The notes: generated from the sequence alone by a model not told the origin. A stretch of DNA of 64,000 bases from Amaricoccus sp. (GCF_017993425.1 NZ_JAGOMQ010000002.1:62001-126000), one strand, 5' to 3'; counted from the first letter of the stretch, positions 22,800 to 33,136 are shown. Numbers and translations: made by a program.

Positions 22800-24665
22800 T
22801 CAGGGGAACTGCGCCAGCACGCGGTCGACCTGCGCCTGGTTGATGCGGACGCCGGCCTGGGCCTGCAGGGCCTGGGTGAAGAGCGCCAGCGTGTCCTCGC
22901 CGGCCTGCGCGCCGAGCTGGCCGCCGACGCTCTGCACCAGCCCCGCGCCCTCGGCGCCCTTGGCGTCGAACGGGATCGCCTCGACCACCTCGACCACCGC
23001 GACCCGGCCCTCCGCATCGAGGATCGCCGCCTTGCCGGGGGCCGTTGCGAACACCGTCTCGACGAGCCCCGCCGGCGCGCCCTCGACCGGCGCGGTGCGC
23101 GCCACCGGCCCGGCCGAGCGCACCAGCCGCCCCAGCCGGGTGGCGAGGTCGCCGATCGGCAGCCCGCCGTCGAGCTCCGCCTTCAGCCCCTCGGCCATCT
23201 CCGCGAGCCGCCGCGCGTCCTCCGCGGCCGTCCAGTCCGCGACGACGCGGTCGCGGATCTCGGCAAGCGGGATCGGCGCCGGCGGCTCGATCGCGTCGAC
23301 GCGCAGGGTGACGAGGCCGCCGGAGGCCAGCGTGACGAGGTCGGTCTCCTCGCCGACGTCCGCCGCCTCCGCGGCCTCGCGGAAGGCCTTGTCGTCGGCG
23401 AGCCCGCCGGTCGTGTCCGCGGCGAGGTCGATCTGGCCCATCTCGAAGTCCGAGCCGGAGGCGATCTCCTCGATGGTGGCGCCGCCGGCGATCTGGTCCT
23501 CGACCGCGCGGCCGTCGTCGACCACGCGCTTCTTCGCCTCGGCGAGCGCCCGCTCGGAGGCGAGCTCCGCCCGGGCGGCCTCGAACGGCGTGGTCATCGG
23601 GGCGAGGATGGCGTTGACGCGGAAGATCGACGGCCCGAGCGGCGTCGCGGCCGGTCCGACCACGCCGGGCCCGGCGGCGTCGAAGACCGCGGCGGCCGCC
23701 TCCGGCGAGAGGTCGGCGCGGCGCACCTCGCCCTGGTCCATCTCCGCCGGCGACAGGCCGCGCTCGGCGCCCAGCGCGTCGAAGGTGGCCGTCCCCGCCT
23801 GAATCCGGGCCAGCGCCGCGGCGGCGTCCTCGGGGGTGGCGAAGCCGATGCGGTCGACGCTGCGCCGCTCCGGCGTCGAGAAGCGGTCGCCGGCGGCGTC
23901 GTAGGCCGCGCGCAGGTCCGCCTCGGGGATCTCGATCGTCGCGGCGAGCGCCGCGGGATCGAGGAGCGCATAGGTGATCTTGCGCGTCTCGGGGCGGGTG
24001 TAGCGGGCGATGTTCGCCTCGTGATAGGCCTTGAGCGCGTCCTCGGCGGGCGGCGGGGTCGGCGTCGCCAGCAGCATCGGGTCGAGCTCGATCCAGTCGA
24101 AGCGCCGCCGCTCGCCGGCGTAGCCTAGGAGCGTCGCCGCCGCGGTGGCGGGCATCCCGGCCGCGCCCTGCACCGCGCCGGCGATCAGCTCGCGGGTCGC
24201 CTCGTGGCGGAGCATCGTCTCGAAGGCCTCCGGGGTCAGGCCGATGCGCTGCAGCGCGAAGGCGTAGGCCTGGCGGTCGAAGGCGCCGTTGACGCCGCGG
24301 AACGCCGGGGTGGCGAGCACCATCTCCTGCACGGTCGCGTCGCCGGTGGAGATCTCGCGGCGCGCCGCCTCGTCGTCGAGGGCCGCGTCGGTGACGAGCC
24401 GCCCGAGCACCATCCGGTCGACGCCGAACTGCCGCGCCTCGGCCATGGGGAGCTGCCGGCCGAGCTGGCGGCCGAGGGCGTCGATCTCCTGGTCGACCGC
24501 GCGGGCGAAGTCGTCGGCGCCGATCTGCTGGTCGCCCACCTCGGCGACGGAGTAGCCACCGGAGCCGGTCGCGGTGATGCCGAAGCCGCCGAAGCCGATC
24601 ACCACGATGATCAGCAGCGCCCAGACGACATAGTTGGATTTGCTGGCGCGAAAGGTCTTCAGCAT
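22800..24665 (-). CDS. PpiD/SurA-like periplasmic peptidyl-prolyl isomerase
   Basis: A 621-residue protein anchored by one N-terminal helix (VVWALLIIVVIGFGGFGI, residues 13-30), with a SurA N-terminal chaperone domain (VAEVGDQQIGADDFARAVDQEI) and a large periplasmic part that contains a degenerate parvulin domain. It should help fold exported proteins at the inner-membrane surface. The layout and length match PpiD of other alphaproteobacteria, which commonly lies directly upstream of trpE, as here. Parvulin active-site residues are not clearly kept, so chaperone activity is more likely than isomerase activity. Confidence 0.88.
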   Translation of the reverse strand: MLKTFRASKSNYVVWALLIIVVIGFGGFGITATGSGGYSVAEVGDQQIGADDFARAVDQEIDALGRQLGRQLPMAEARQFGVDRMVLGRLVTDAALDDEAARREISTGDATVQEMVLATPAFRGVNGAFDRQAYAFALQRIGLTPEAFETMLRHEATRELIAGAVQGAAGMPATAAATLLGYAGERRRFDWIELDPMLLATPTPPPAEDALKAYHEANIARYTRPETRKITYALLDPAALAATIEIPEADLRAAYDAAGDRFSTPERRSVDRIGFATPEDAAAALARIQAGTATFDALGAERGLSPAEMDQGEVRRADLSPEAAAAVFDAAGPGVVGPAATPLGPSIFRVNAILAPMTTPFEAARAELASERALAEAKKRVVDDGRAVEDQIAGGATIEEIASGSDFEMGQIDLAADTTGGLADDKAFREAAEAADVGEETDLVTLASGGLVTLRVDAIEPPAPIPLAEIRDRVVADWTAAEDARRLAEMAEGLKAELDGGLPIGDLATRLGRLVRSAGPVARTAPVEGAPAGLVETVFATAPGKAAILDAEGRVAVVEVVEAIPFDAKGAEGAGLVQSVGGQLGAQAGEDTLALFTQALQAQAGVRINQAQVDRVLAQFP

Positions 24666-24873
24666 CGGGGCGCGCGTCCTCGTCCGGGCGGATGCGGCGT
24701 CTTAGTCGCTGCCCCGCGGCGAGGCAAGCGGGAGGGGTATGCGCGGAACGCGAGCGATCGCGCCGCGAGACCGGCGTATACTTCCTGCGATTCGAGGTTC
24801 GTTTTTCCAGCCGCCCCTTTCCGCCGTTGATGACGCCGAGTCTCGAGAGGGGCAATTTCAGGAGGGCAGGATC

Positions 24874-26427
24874 GTGGCGACGAGGGCGAGAGGGGGGAGG
24901 TCGGGCAATCTCCCCGATCCGGCGAGTTGGAACGAGCGCGGGTTGGTCTGGATCGGGCTTCTCGCACTGGCCTTGTGTCTGCTGCTGGCCGTGCAGCCCG
25001 ACACCGCGAACCCCCGGATCGACTCGTCGGCCTGCGACACGCTCGTGATGCAGAACGAGAAGCCGGCCGGAAGCGGGTTCCGCATCGTCAGGTTCGGGCC
25101 CGGGCGCGTGGAGCTCGACGGCGGCGTCTGCGTGGTGGTGGCGGGGATCGTCGACGAAGAGGCGGCCCCAAGAATCGAAGGTGAAGGTGAAGGTGAGGGC
25201 GAGGGCGAGGAGGGTGAGGTCGACACGTCGCCGGTCGAGCTCGTATTCTACCTCAACAACGCGCAGTGGGAGACGCGCGTGATGGCGCAGCGCAAACCCG
25301 AGCCGCAGTGGCTCTTCCTTCCGCTCGACGTGCCGGCCAGCGCCGCGGACGATGCCACGGGCTTCTGGCCCAAGCTCCTCGGCAGCCTCGTTTGGCGATC
25401 GTCGGGCGTGCGTCACGTCCAGCTCGGCGTCTCGCGCAAGGACGTCGCCGCGGACACTCCCGAGTTCACCACGGCGAAGCTTTCGCCCTGGAGCCGCGTT
25501 GAGATCGTGGAGGACGGAGCCAGGGTCGTCGAGTGGAAGGCTCCCGAGCCTGTGACGAAGGGCGATCCGAGCGGCGGCTTTGAGCTCCGCGTCTTCTCCC
25601 GAGGCGCGGTCGCCGCCGGGTTCGTGGCGCTGGCGCTGTTCTCGGCGGCGACGGTGGCCGCGGCGGCGCGCACGCCGCTCCTGCGCGACAACGCCTTGCG
25701 TCTCCGCGACATCTATCCGGAGCGCCTGCGCGCGGCGCAGGCGGCGAAGCGAAAGAAGAAGGCCGAGCTCAAGAAGGCCGTCGCGCCGGACGCAAAGGCC
25801 GCCGCGCAGAAGGCGCTCCGCGAGGCGAGCGAGGAGGAGCGCCGCGTCGAGGCCGTGCTCGATTCGATCAGCCCGGAACTCCGCGCCGCCGAAGCCGCAC
25901 GGGCCAGGGCGAAGGCTGCGGGCGATCCCGCGCTGGCGGCGGCCGACGAGGCCGTGAAGGCGGCGCGCAAGCGGTTCGGCGGCCGCGCCGTGGGGAGCTA
26001 CAGCCTCGCCCGGACGCAGATGGCGTTCTGGCTTTTCCTCATCACCGCGGGCTATGTCTTCATCGCGCTGAGCATCGGGCAGTATCTCGGCATCGTGAAC
26101 GACAAGATCGTGGCCCTGCTCGGGATCAGCGCGGGCACCGGGCTCGGCGCCGTGATGCTTGGCCGCGAAGCCTACGGGGAGACGCTCACCGAGGGCTATC
26201 TCAGGGACGTCCTCTGCATCGAAGGCTCCCCGCAGCTTACGCGGATCCAGGCCTTCGGGTGGACGCTGGTCCTCGGCGCCATCTTCGTGTGGCTGGCGCT
26301 CGGCGAGTACCGCTTCGCGGAGTTCGATACGATGCTTCTCGTGCTGATGGGACTCTCGACCGGCCTTTACGTCACTTTCAAGCCGGGCGAGATCGCGCGC
26401 GAGGAGAGCGGGACGCCAGTGCCGTGA
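24874..26427 (+). CDS. Uncharacterised membrane protein with acidic-repeat loop and coiled coil
   Basis: I do not recognise a named function. The 517-residue protein has a first helix near residues 25-45. A long extracytoplasmic domain follows (about 46-240) containing a Glu-Gly run around residue 103 encoded by short DNA repeats (near 25178-25220). A second helix (about 249-270), a highly charged Ala/Lys coiled coil (about 285-380) and four hydrophobic segments in the last 130 residues complete it. The end of the protein (YSLARTQMAFWLFLITAGYV; TRIQAFGWTLVLGAIFVWLAL; LMGLSTGLYVTFKPGE) resembles a widespread unnamed membrane family. GTG at 24874 is chosen because AGGAGG lies eight bases upstream. 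An upstream in-frame ATG (24739) has no such site. Confidence 0.75.
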   Translation: MATRARGGRSGNLPDPASWNERGLVWIGLLALALCLLLAVQPDTANPRIDSSACDTLVMQNEKPAGSGFRIVRFGPGRVELDGGVCVVVAGIVDEEAAPRIEGEGEGEGEGEEGEVDTSPVELVFYLNNAQWETRVMAQRKPEPQWLFLPLDVPASAADDATGFWPKLLGSLVWRSSGVRHVQLGVSRKDVAADTPEFTTAKLSPWSRVEIVEDGARVVEWKAPEPVTKGDPSGGFELRVFSRGAVAAGFVALALFSAATVAAAARTPLLRDNALRLRDIYPERLRAAQAAKRKKKAELKKAVAPDAKAAAQKALREASEEERRVEAVLDSISPELRAAEAARARAKAAGDPALAAADEAVKAARKRFGGRAVGSYSLARTQMAFWLFLITAGYVFIALSIGQYLGIVNDKIVALLGISAGTGLGAVMLGREAYGETLTEGYLRDVLCIEGSPQLTRIQAFGWTLVLGAIFVWLALGEYRFAEFDTMLLVLMGLSTGLYVTFKPGEIAREESGTPVP

Positions 26428-26506
26428 GATCGCGCGCGGAACGCCCGCGGAGCCCGCCTTGTGCGTGGCGGCCGCGCGCCGAACGACGCGGCCTGTCCAT
26501 CGAAGG

Positions 26507-27706
26507 TCAGCCCGCGGGTTCGGCTGCGGTGAACGCGGCGAGGCGGCGGCCGGTCTCGGCGAGGCCCTCGGGGCCGGAATTGGCGAAGGCGACGCGCAGG
26601 CCGCGCTCGGCGGAGCCGTCGCCGCCCTCCTCGCGGCGGGGGGCGAACATCGTGCCGGGCAGGAGGAGGAGCGAGGCCTCGTGGACGAGGCGCCGCGCCA
26701 CCACGTCGGAGGGCGTCTCGAACGGGTGGCTCACCCAGGCGAAGTAGGCGCCTGCGCCGAGGATGCTCCAGCCCGGGAGGGCGGAGAAGGCGGCGCGGGC
26801 GGCGGCGCGGCGGCGCAGGATCTCGGCGCGCTCGCCGGCCACCCAGTCGCCGAGGTTGCGCAGGCCCCAGAGCGCCGCGCGCTGGCCGAGCTGCGGGGCG
26901 CAGATCACCATGCTGTCGAGGAACTTCTCCGCCTCGGCGAGCCGCTCGGGCGAGGCGATGATCGCGCCGGTCCGGTGCCCGGTCAGCCGGAAGGCCTTGG
27001 AGAAGGAATAGAGATGGACGAGCCAGTCGCGCCAGTCAGGGTCGGCGAAGAGCGCGTGCGGCCGGCCCTCGCGGCCGTCGAAGTCGCGGTAGGTCTCGTC
27101 GAGGACCAGCGCCGCGCCGGCGCTCCGGGCGAGCTCCGCGAAGGCGGCGACGGCGCCGGCGGGGTATTCCGCGCCGGTGGGGTTGTTCGGCGACACGAGC
27201 ACGATCGCCCGGACCCGCGGGGTCAGCCGCGCCCGGGCGGCGTCGAGGTCGGGGGTCATGTCGGGCAGGCAGGGGATCGGAATCGTCTCGATGCCGGTCG
27301 AGTCAAGCCACATCTTGTGGTTGAAATACCACGGCGTCGGCAGCATCACCGCGTCGCCCGGCGCGGCGAGCGTGGCGATGGCGGCGCAGAAGGCCATGTT
27401 GCAGCCGGCGGTTATCGCCACGTCGGCGCCGCGGATGTCGCCGCCATAGGCGGCGCTCCACTGCGCGGCGATCTCCTCGCGGAGGTCGGGGTTGCCGAGG
27501 ACGGGGCCGTAGAGGTGGCAGTCGGGGTCCTTCAGCATCTCCGCCATCGCGGCGCGGAGCGGCGCGGGCGGCGGGTCGACCGGCGCGGCCTGGCTGAGGT
27601 TGATCAGCGGCCGGTCGGGCGGAAAGACGGCGTCGGCGATCCAGCGGCGCGCCTCCATGACCGGCGGCGGCGGGGTGGCGGCGATGAGCGGGCTGAGCGG
27701 CGTCAT
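26507..27706 (-). CDS. Class I/II PLP-dependent aminotransferase
   Basis: A 399-residue cytoplasmic aminotransferase of fold type I. The PLP lysine lies in SFSKAFRLTGHRTG (near residue 238). Upstream are LVSPNNPTGAEYP (near 172) and LVLDETYRDFD, which hold the Asn and Asp/Tyr that contact the cofactor. The C-terminal Arg that binds the substrate carboxylate is likely in GLRVAFANS. It resembles the aspartate/aromatic branch, but the substrate cannot be assigned. Neighbours do not help: the ABC-F gene is divergent. Confidence 0.9.
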   Translation of the reverse strand: MTPLSPLIAATPPPPVMEARRWIADAVFPPDRPLINLSQAAPVDPPPAPLRAAMAEMLKDPDCHLYGPVLGNPDLREEIAAQWSAAYGGDIRGADVAITAGCNMAFCAAIATLAAPGDAVMLPTPWYFNHKMWLDSTGIETIPIPCLPDMTPDLDAARARLTPRVRAIVLVSPNNPTGAEYPAGAVAAFAELARSAGAALVLDETYRDFDGREGRPHALFADPDWRDWLVHLYSFSKAFRLTGHRTGAIIASPERLAEAEKFLDSMVICAPQLGQRAALWGLRNLGDWVAGERAEILRRRAAARAAFSALPGWSILGAGAYFAWVSHPFETPSDVVARRLVHEASLLLLPGTMFAPRREEGGDGSAERGLRVAFANSGPEGLAETGRRLAAFTAAEPAG

Positions 27707-27863
27707 GGCGCGACCCTACGCGGCGCCGCGCCCGGGCTTCAAGGGTCTCGCGGCCATGGCGCTGGTCTTCCGCGCGCCTGGCCGTGGTCGAGGCGCGGTT
27801 CCGCCCGTCGGCGGCCCGCCGCGCGGGCTTGACCGCCGCGGGCGGCCCCCTTAGCTCGCCGGC

Positions 27864-29684
<1,821 letters not shown>

Positions 29685-29904
29685 AGCCGCCCGGCCCTCG
29701 CGGGGTCGTGGGCTGATCTGCTATCGGGCGGGGGGGTCCGGCTGGAGGGCGGCGGGCGCGCAACCTCGACACGGGGGGCGCTCCGGGCGGCGCCGCCGCG
29801 TTCGAGCTTTGGCTCCTGATCGAGGACGGCGGGGGGGCTTGCTGCCGCCTGCCGCGCGGCGGACTTCGTGCTCCGAGGAGGGCCTTGCGCGTGAACGGCG
29901 GCGC
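29685..29904. other. Gene-free spacer after the ABC-F gene
   Basis: A GC-rich stretch with no supported gene and no clear terminator. Short open frames here run into the repeat element and show no family similarity. Just before the palindromic motif, GCGTGAAC (29889-29896) and GTTCACGC (29906-29913) form an additional inverted pair. Confidence 0.4.
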
Positions 29905-29943
29905 TGTTCACGCGTGAAAATTCGCTAAGCCATTGATTTCTCG
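29905..29943 (+). repeat. 39-bp palindrome-containing repeat, copy 2
   Basis: 36 of 39 bases identical to 7537-7575, same orientation. It contains TTCACGCGTGAA, ATTCGCTAAGC and ATTGATTT. It lies 30 bases before the MITE-like element copy C and is followed by a small GCCTGT/ACAGGC hairpin at 29953-29966. Function unknown; an operator or a recombination site are the obvious possibilities. Confidence 0.6.
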
Positions 29944-29963
29944 TTGGGCGGGCCTGTGAACAG

Positions 29964-30316
29964 GCGGAGTGGCACACTGCACGACAGTGGAGAGGAAGCC
30001 CGGCCCGAGGCTGGCCGCGACGTCGACGCCAGACGGATTTGACCCGTGGCAAATCCGTCCGCGATCGCCCCTGCGGGGGGCGAGCGCGATTGCCGCGCTC
30101 GCCGGGGCGATCACGGACGGATGGCGCGCTCCCGGAGAAATCTGCGCCCCTCACGGCTTCCGCGCGCAACCGCGCTCCAGCCGTCGGCGCGGCGAAAGCC
30201 GGGCTTTCGCCTGTCGCGCCGGGCCTCGCGGGCAAGCCCGCTTCGGTCGGTCGGCGCTCGCGCGCGCCCCGTGGATCCAGCAGGGCAGACAGGTGTCGTG
30301 CAGTGTGGCGGCGTGG
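29964..30316 (-). repeat. MITE-like structured element, copy C, with near-perfect 9-bp flanking repeat
   Basis: The element is 29973-30307 (335 bp), inverted relative to copies A and B, with ends CACACTGCACGACA and TGTCGTGCAGTGTG. It is almost identical to copy B. The flanks are GCGGAGTGG (29964-29972) and GCGGCGTGG (30308-30316), 8 of 9 matching, and differ from the GCCAGCAGG flanks of copies A and B. That is what a target-site duplication should look like. A one-base indel in the central hairpin loop breaks the frame that is open in copy B. Confidence 0.78.
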
Positions 30317-30327
30317 TGGAGACTTGC

Positions 30328-30370
30328 CACGACACCACACGAGGGCGCCCGGCCCTGGTGTGGTGTCGTG
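30328..30370. terminator. Long perfect hairpin downstream of the SMR gene
   Basis: CACGACACCACAC (30328-30340) pairs with GTGTGGTGTCGTG (30358-30370), all 13 bases. Inside it AGGGC pairs with GCCCT around a 5-base loop, with one G/G mismatch between the two stems. It lies 55 bases beyond the end of the minus-strand SMR gene and could stop its transcripts, though there is no T-run. The arms resemble the ends of the nearby repeat element. Confidence 0.45.
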
Positions 30371-30424
30371 TGGCTGTGGACGCGAGCCCCGGGACCGCGG
30401 GCGGGGAAGGCGCCTGGCGGGCGC

Positions 30425-30745
30425 TCAGTGCGGAGTGGAAAGCTTCATCAGGACGAGGCCGCCGACGATCATCGTCGCGGCGAGCAGGCGGAGCGGGTTG
30501 GCGGGCTCGCCGAGGACGACGATCCCGACGGCGAAGGCCCCGACCGCGCCGATGCCCGTCCAGATCGTATAGGCGGTCCCGAGCGGGAGCACGCGCATCG
30601 ACCAGGCGAGGAGCGCGAAGCTGATCGCCATGGCGACGAAGGTCACCACGGAAGGCCCGAGCCGGGTGAACCCGGCGGACTGCTTCATGCTGAAGGCCCA
30701 GACCACCTCGAAGAGTCCGGCGATGACGAGAAGGAACCAGGCCAA
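30425..30745 (-). CDS. sugE: SMR-family small exporter, Gdx/SugE type
   Basis: A 106-residue inner-membrane protein with four helices, including the essential membrane Glu13 in LVIAGLFEVVWAFSMK. FEVVWA, GFTRLGP, LPLGTAYTIWTGIGAVGA and the closing MIVGGLVLMKL fit the Gdx (SugE) branch of the small multidrug resistance family, which exports guanidinium with protons, rather than the EmrE branch. It probably works as an antiparallel dimer. I looked upstream for a guanidine riboswitch and found none that I can support. Confidence 0.93.
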   Translation of the reverse strand: MAWFLLVIAGLFEVVWAFSMKQSAGFTRLGPSVVTFVAMAISFALLAWSMRVLPLGTAYTIWTGIGAVGAFAVGIVVLGEPANPLRLLAATMIVGGLVLMKLSTPH

Positions 30746-30948
30746 TGATGCGCTCCTGACGGCAAGGACCGCCGGGCCGTCCCGGACATGAACCCGATCG
30801 GGGGAGGACGTGGCCTCGCCCCGGCAGGATAGGCGGGACGTGGCGGGGTTTCAACCGCGCCGGCGGAACGCGGGGGCGGCGGCCGGGCTAGCGAATTCAC
30901 ACTTCTCCTCCAGCCGCCATGGACCGAACGACAGGAAGCCGATAGCCG

Positions 30949-31185
30949 GCCGACCGAAGCGGGCTCCGCCCGCGAGGCCACGGCGCGACAAGCGAAAGCA
31001 TTGCTTTCGCCGCGCCGACGGCTGGAGCGCGTTGGCGCGGAAGCCGTGGGGGGTGAAGATTTCCCCGTCGCGCGCAATCCGTCCGTGGTCGCCCCGGCGA
31101 GCGCGGAATCGCGCTCGCCCCCCGAGGGGCGATCGCGGACGGATTTGCCACGGGTCAAATCCGTCTGGCGTCAGTGTCGCGGCCC
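30949..31185 (+). repeat. MITE-like structured element, copy D (internal part only)
   Basis: About 237 bases matching the middle of copies A to C, from CCGACCGAAGCGGGC to GTCGCGGCC. The terminal CACACTGCACGACA sequences are missing on both sides, so this is a decayed or partial copy. Hairpin stems are intact with their own loops (TCC, ATT, GAAT). A CCCCGAGGGG here against CCCCGCAGGGG elsewhere is a two-base deletion that would break any reading frame. Confidence 0.7.
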
Positions 31186-31607
31186 ATTCCTCCCGATCCG
31201 TGGCTTCAGCCGGGATGTGTGAATGCCGTAGGCTGCCGGGGGGTGTGCTCACAAGCGCGGCGGGGCGACCTTCGGCTTCGGGCCGGGAGGCGGCAGGGCA
31301 CGTCGCCCCTCTTCCCCCTCCGTGCCGCGCTTGTCCGGCGGTGGTCCGGGGAGACTGCGCCGGCAGGGGCCGGGCGCAGCGCTCGTGTCGCGGGGCCGGC
31401 GGGCTTGCGCCGCAGCCGGAGGCGGCGGGGAGAATGCCGCACGGTGCGGCACGGGTTAAGCGATTGGTTTAAATCAGAAATAGGAAAGATGATAATTTTG
31501 TTGCGCGGCTGGCCCGGCCGTCGCCGCGCGCGGGAGGCCCGGCTGGTCGGGCGTCCGGGGCGACGCCGTCGCCGGTCGTTCGTCCGGCGTCGCTCCGGTC
31601 GGGAGGG
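31186..31607. other. Gene-free region with inverted repeats and an AT-rich stretch
   Basis: No supported gene. ACAAGCGCGGC (31251-31261) and GCCGCGCTTGT (31324-31334) are perfect 11-base inverted arms 62 bases apart. GCCGCAC/GTGCGGC forms a hairpin at 31436-31450. An unusually AT-rich stretch (about 31456-31502) follows. Its TAAGCGATTGGTTT (31457-31470) shares 12 of 14 bases with the 39-bp repeats at 7537 and 29905. Confidence 0.4.
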
Positions 31608-32990
31608 TCAGCCGGGCGGGACGTTGTTGTTGCGGCGGAAGAAGTTGTGGGGATCGTAGCGGCGCTTCGCCGCGACGAGGCGCGGCCAGTTCGCGCCGAA
31701 GGTCGCCTGCAGGCGGCCCTCCGGCTCCTCCGGTCCCATGAAGTTCGGGTAGGCGCCGCCGGCGCCGTAGGGATGCACCGCCTCCCAGTAGCCGCGCGCC
31801 CAGTCGCGCAGCGCCGGCGCCTTCGCGGGATCGGGGTCGATGCCGGCGATCACCATTGACCAGGTGGCGTCGCGGCGGGCCCAGGCGGTGGCGTCGCTCG
31901 CCTTGCGCCGCACCGCGCCGTCGATCGGATAGAGGTGCATCGCCGAGAGCTCGCTCGGCGCCCTGGCGTTCCAGGCGAGGTGCGCGTCGATCGCGGCGTC
32001 GGGCAGGTCGCGGACGAAGTCGCCGCGCCAGTGCCATTGCAGCCCGGCCGGCAGCAGGCCGTCGAACATCGACTGCGCCGCCGGATAGGGCATCGTTCCG
32101 CGCCAGTCGAGGAGCGGCTCCGGCAGGCCGTCGATGAGCGGCGCGACCGCGCGGCGCCCGGGCTCCTCGTCTCCGTCGAAGCAGGTCATCAGCAGGCACA
32201 TGCGCTCGCCCCAGTGCGCGCGCGGGAAGGGATCGGCCGAGACCACGGTCTTGAGGCCGAGGAAGACGCAGAGCGCCTCCGGCGCGCCGGGGAGCCAGTC
32301 GCGGTAGCGGCGCATGATCCGGGCCGCCGCGTCGATCGGGTAGGCGACGGGGCCGGCGAAGACCGAGGCGACCGGGTGGGCCCGGAAGACGAAGCTCGTG
32401 ACCACGCCGAAGTTGCCGCCGCCGCCGCGCAGCGCCCAGAAGAGCTCGGGGTGGCGGTCGGCGCTTGTGGTCACGAACGAGCCGTCGGCCAGCGCCACGT
32501 CCGCCTCGAGGAGGTTGTCGATGGTGAGGCCGTGCCGGCGCGACAGGTAGCCGTGCCCGCCGCCGAGGGTGAGGCCGGCGATGCCGGTGGACGAGACGAT
32601 GCCCGAGGGAACGGCGAGGCCGAAGGCGTGGGTGGCGTGGTCGATGTCGCCGGTGGTGCAGCCCGCCTCCGCCCGGACGGTGCGCGTCGCCGGGTCGACG
32701 CGGACCCCGCGCATCGCCGACAGGTCGATGACCACGCCGTCGTCGACGCCGCCGAGCCCGGCGCCGTTGTGGCCGCCGCCGCGGACGGCGACGGGCAGGC
32801 CGGATCCGCGCCCGAGGTTCACCGCGGCGATCACGTCGGCGACGTCGGCGCAGCGGGCGATCAGCCGCGGCCTGAGGTCGATCGCGGCGTTGTAGAGCGC
32901 GCGCGCCGCGTCGTAGTCGGGGTCGCCGGCGGCGAGCACGTCGCCGCGCAGGGCCGCCCCGAAGGACGCCGCAAGGTCTTCGTCAAGCAT
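31608..32990 (-). CDS. FAD-linked oxidase, berberine bridge enzyme-like
   Basis: A 460-residue flavin oxidase of the FAD_binding_4 (PCMH) type. The N-terminal FAD site includes VAVRGGGHNGAGLGG near residue 75, whose His commonly carries covalently bound FAD in this family. SSTGIAGLTLGGGHGYLSRRHGL and WALRGGGGNFGVVTSF follow, and the C-terminal berberine-like tail is YDPHNFFRRNNNVPP. The ATG at 32990 has GGAGA eight bases upstream; a TTG six codons earlier is less likely. It is divergent from an AraC regulator that probably controls it. The substrate is unknown. Confidence 0.92.
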   Translation of the reverse strand: MLDEDLAASFGAALRGDVLAAGDPDYDAARALYNAAIDLRPRLIARCADVADVIAAVNLGRGSGLPVAVRGGGHNGAGLGGVDDGVVIDLSAMRGVRVDPATRTVRAEAGCTTGDIDHATHAFGLAVPSGIVSSTGIAGLTLGGGHGYLSRRHGLTIDNLLEADVALADGSFVTTSADRHPELFWALRGGGGNFGVVTSFVFRAHPVASVFAGPVAYPIDAAARIMRRYRDWLPGAPEALCVFLGLKTVVSADPFPRAHWGERMCLLMTCFDGDEEPGRRAVAPLIDGLPEPLLDWRGTMPYPAAQSMFDGLLPAGLQWHWRGDFVRDLPDAAIDAHLAWNARAPSELSAMHLYPIDGAVRRKASDATAWARRDATWSMVIAGIDPDPAKAPALRDWARGYWEAVHPYGAGGAYPNFMGPEEPEGRLQATFGANWPRLVAAKRRYDPHNFFRRNNNVPPG

Positions 32991-33082
32991 GGAACCGTCT
33001 CCGGACAATCAATGAGGAACAGTGCCGGCAGGATACCGCGCCCGGCCGCGGCGCCCGATGATCCGCCGGCGTGAAGACTTGA

Positions 33083-33136
33083 CCGGGCGTCCGGCTTTGC
33101 TGCCCGTGCGTCCGGCGTTCTTGCCCGGGCGTCCGG
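33083..33136. promoter_or_regulatory. Three direct repeats at 21-bp period, probable AraC-type operator
   Basis: The core GCGTCCGG occurs at 33087, 33108 and 33129, exactly 21 bases apart, each within a CCCGnGCGTCCGG context. Two helical turns per unit puts all three on one face of the DNA, the usual arrangement for AraC-family binding sites. They lie between the divergent FAD oxidase (start 32990) and the AraC gene (start 33156), 20 bases before the latter, so autoregulation is plausible. Confidence 0.6.

Noticed and set aside
30746..30900. Guanidine riboswitch upstream of the Gdx/SugE-type exporter
   Set aside because: I looked on the minus strand for the conserved cores of the known guanidine classes (paired ACGR loops, or the CCGGACGAGG-type core) and found no convincing match.
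31456..31473. CtrA binding site (TTAA-N7-TTAA) in the AT-rich island
   Set aside because: Two TTAA words are present, but the spacing is nine bases, not seven.
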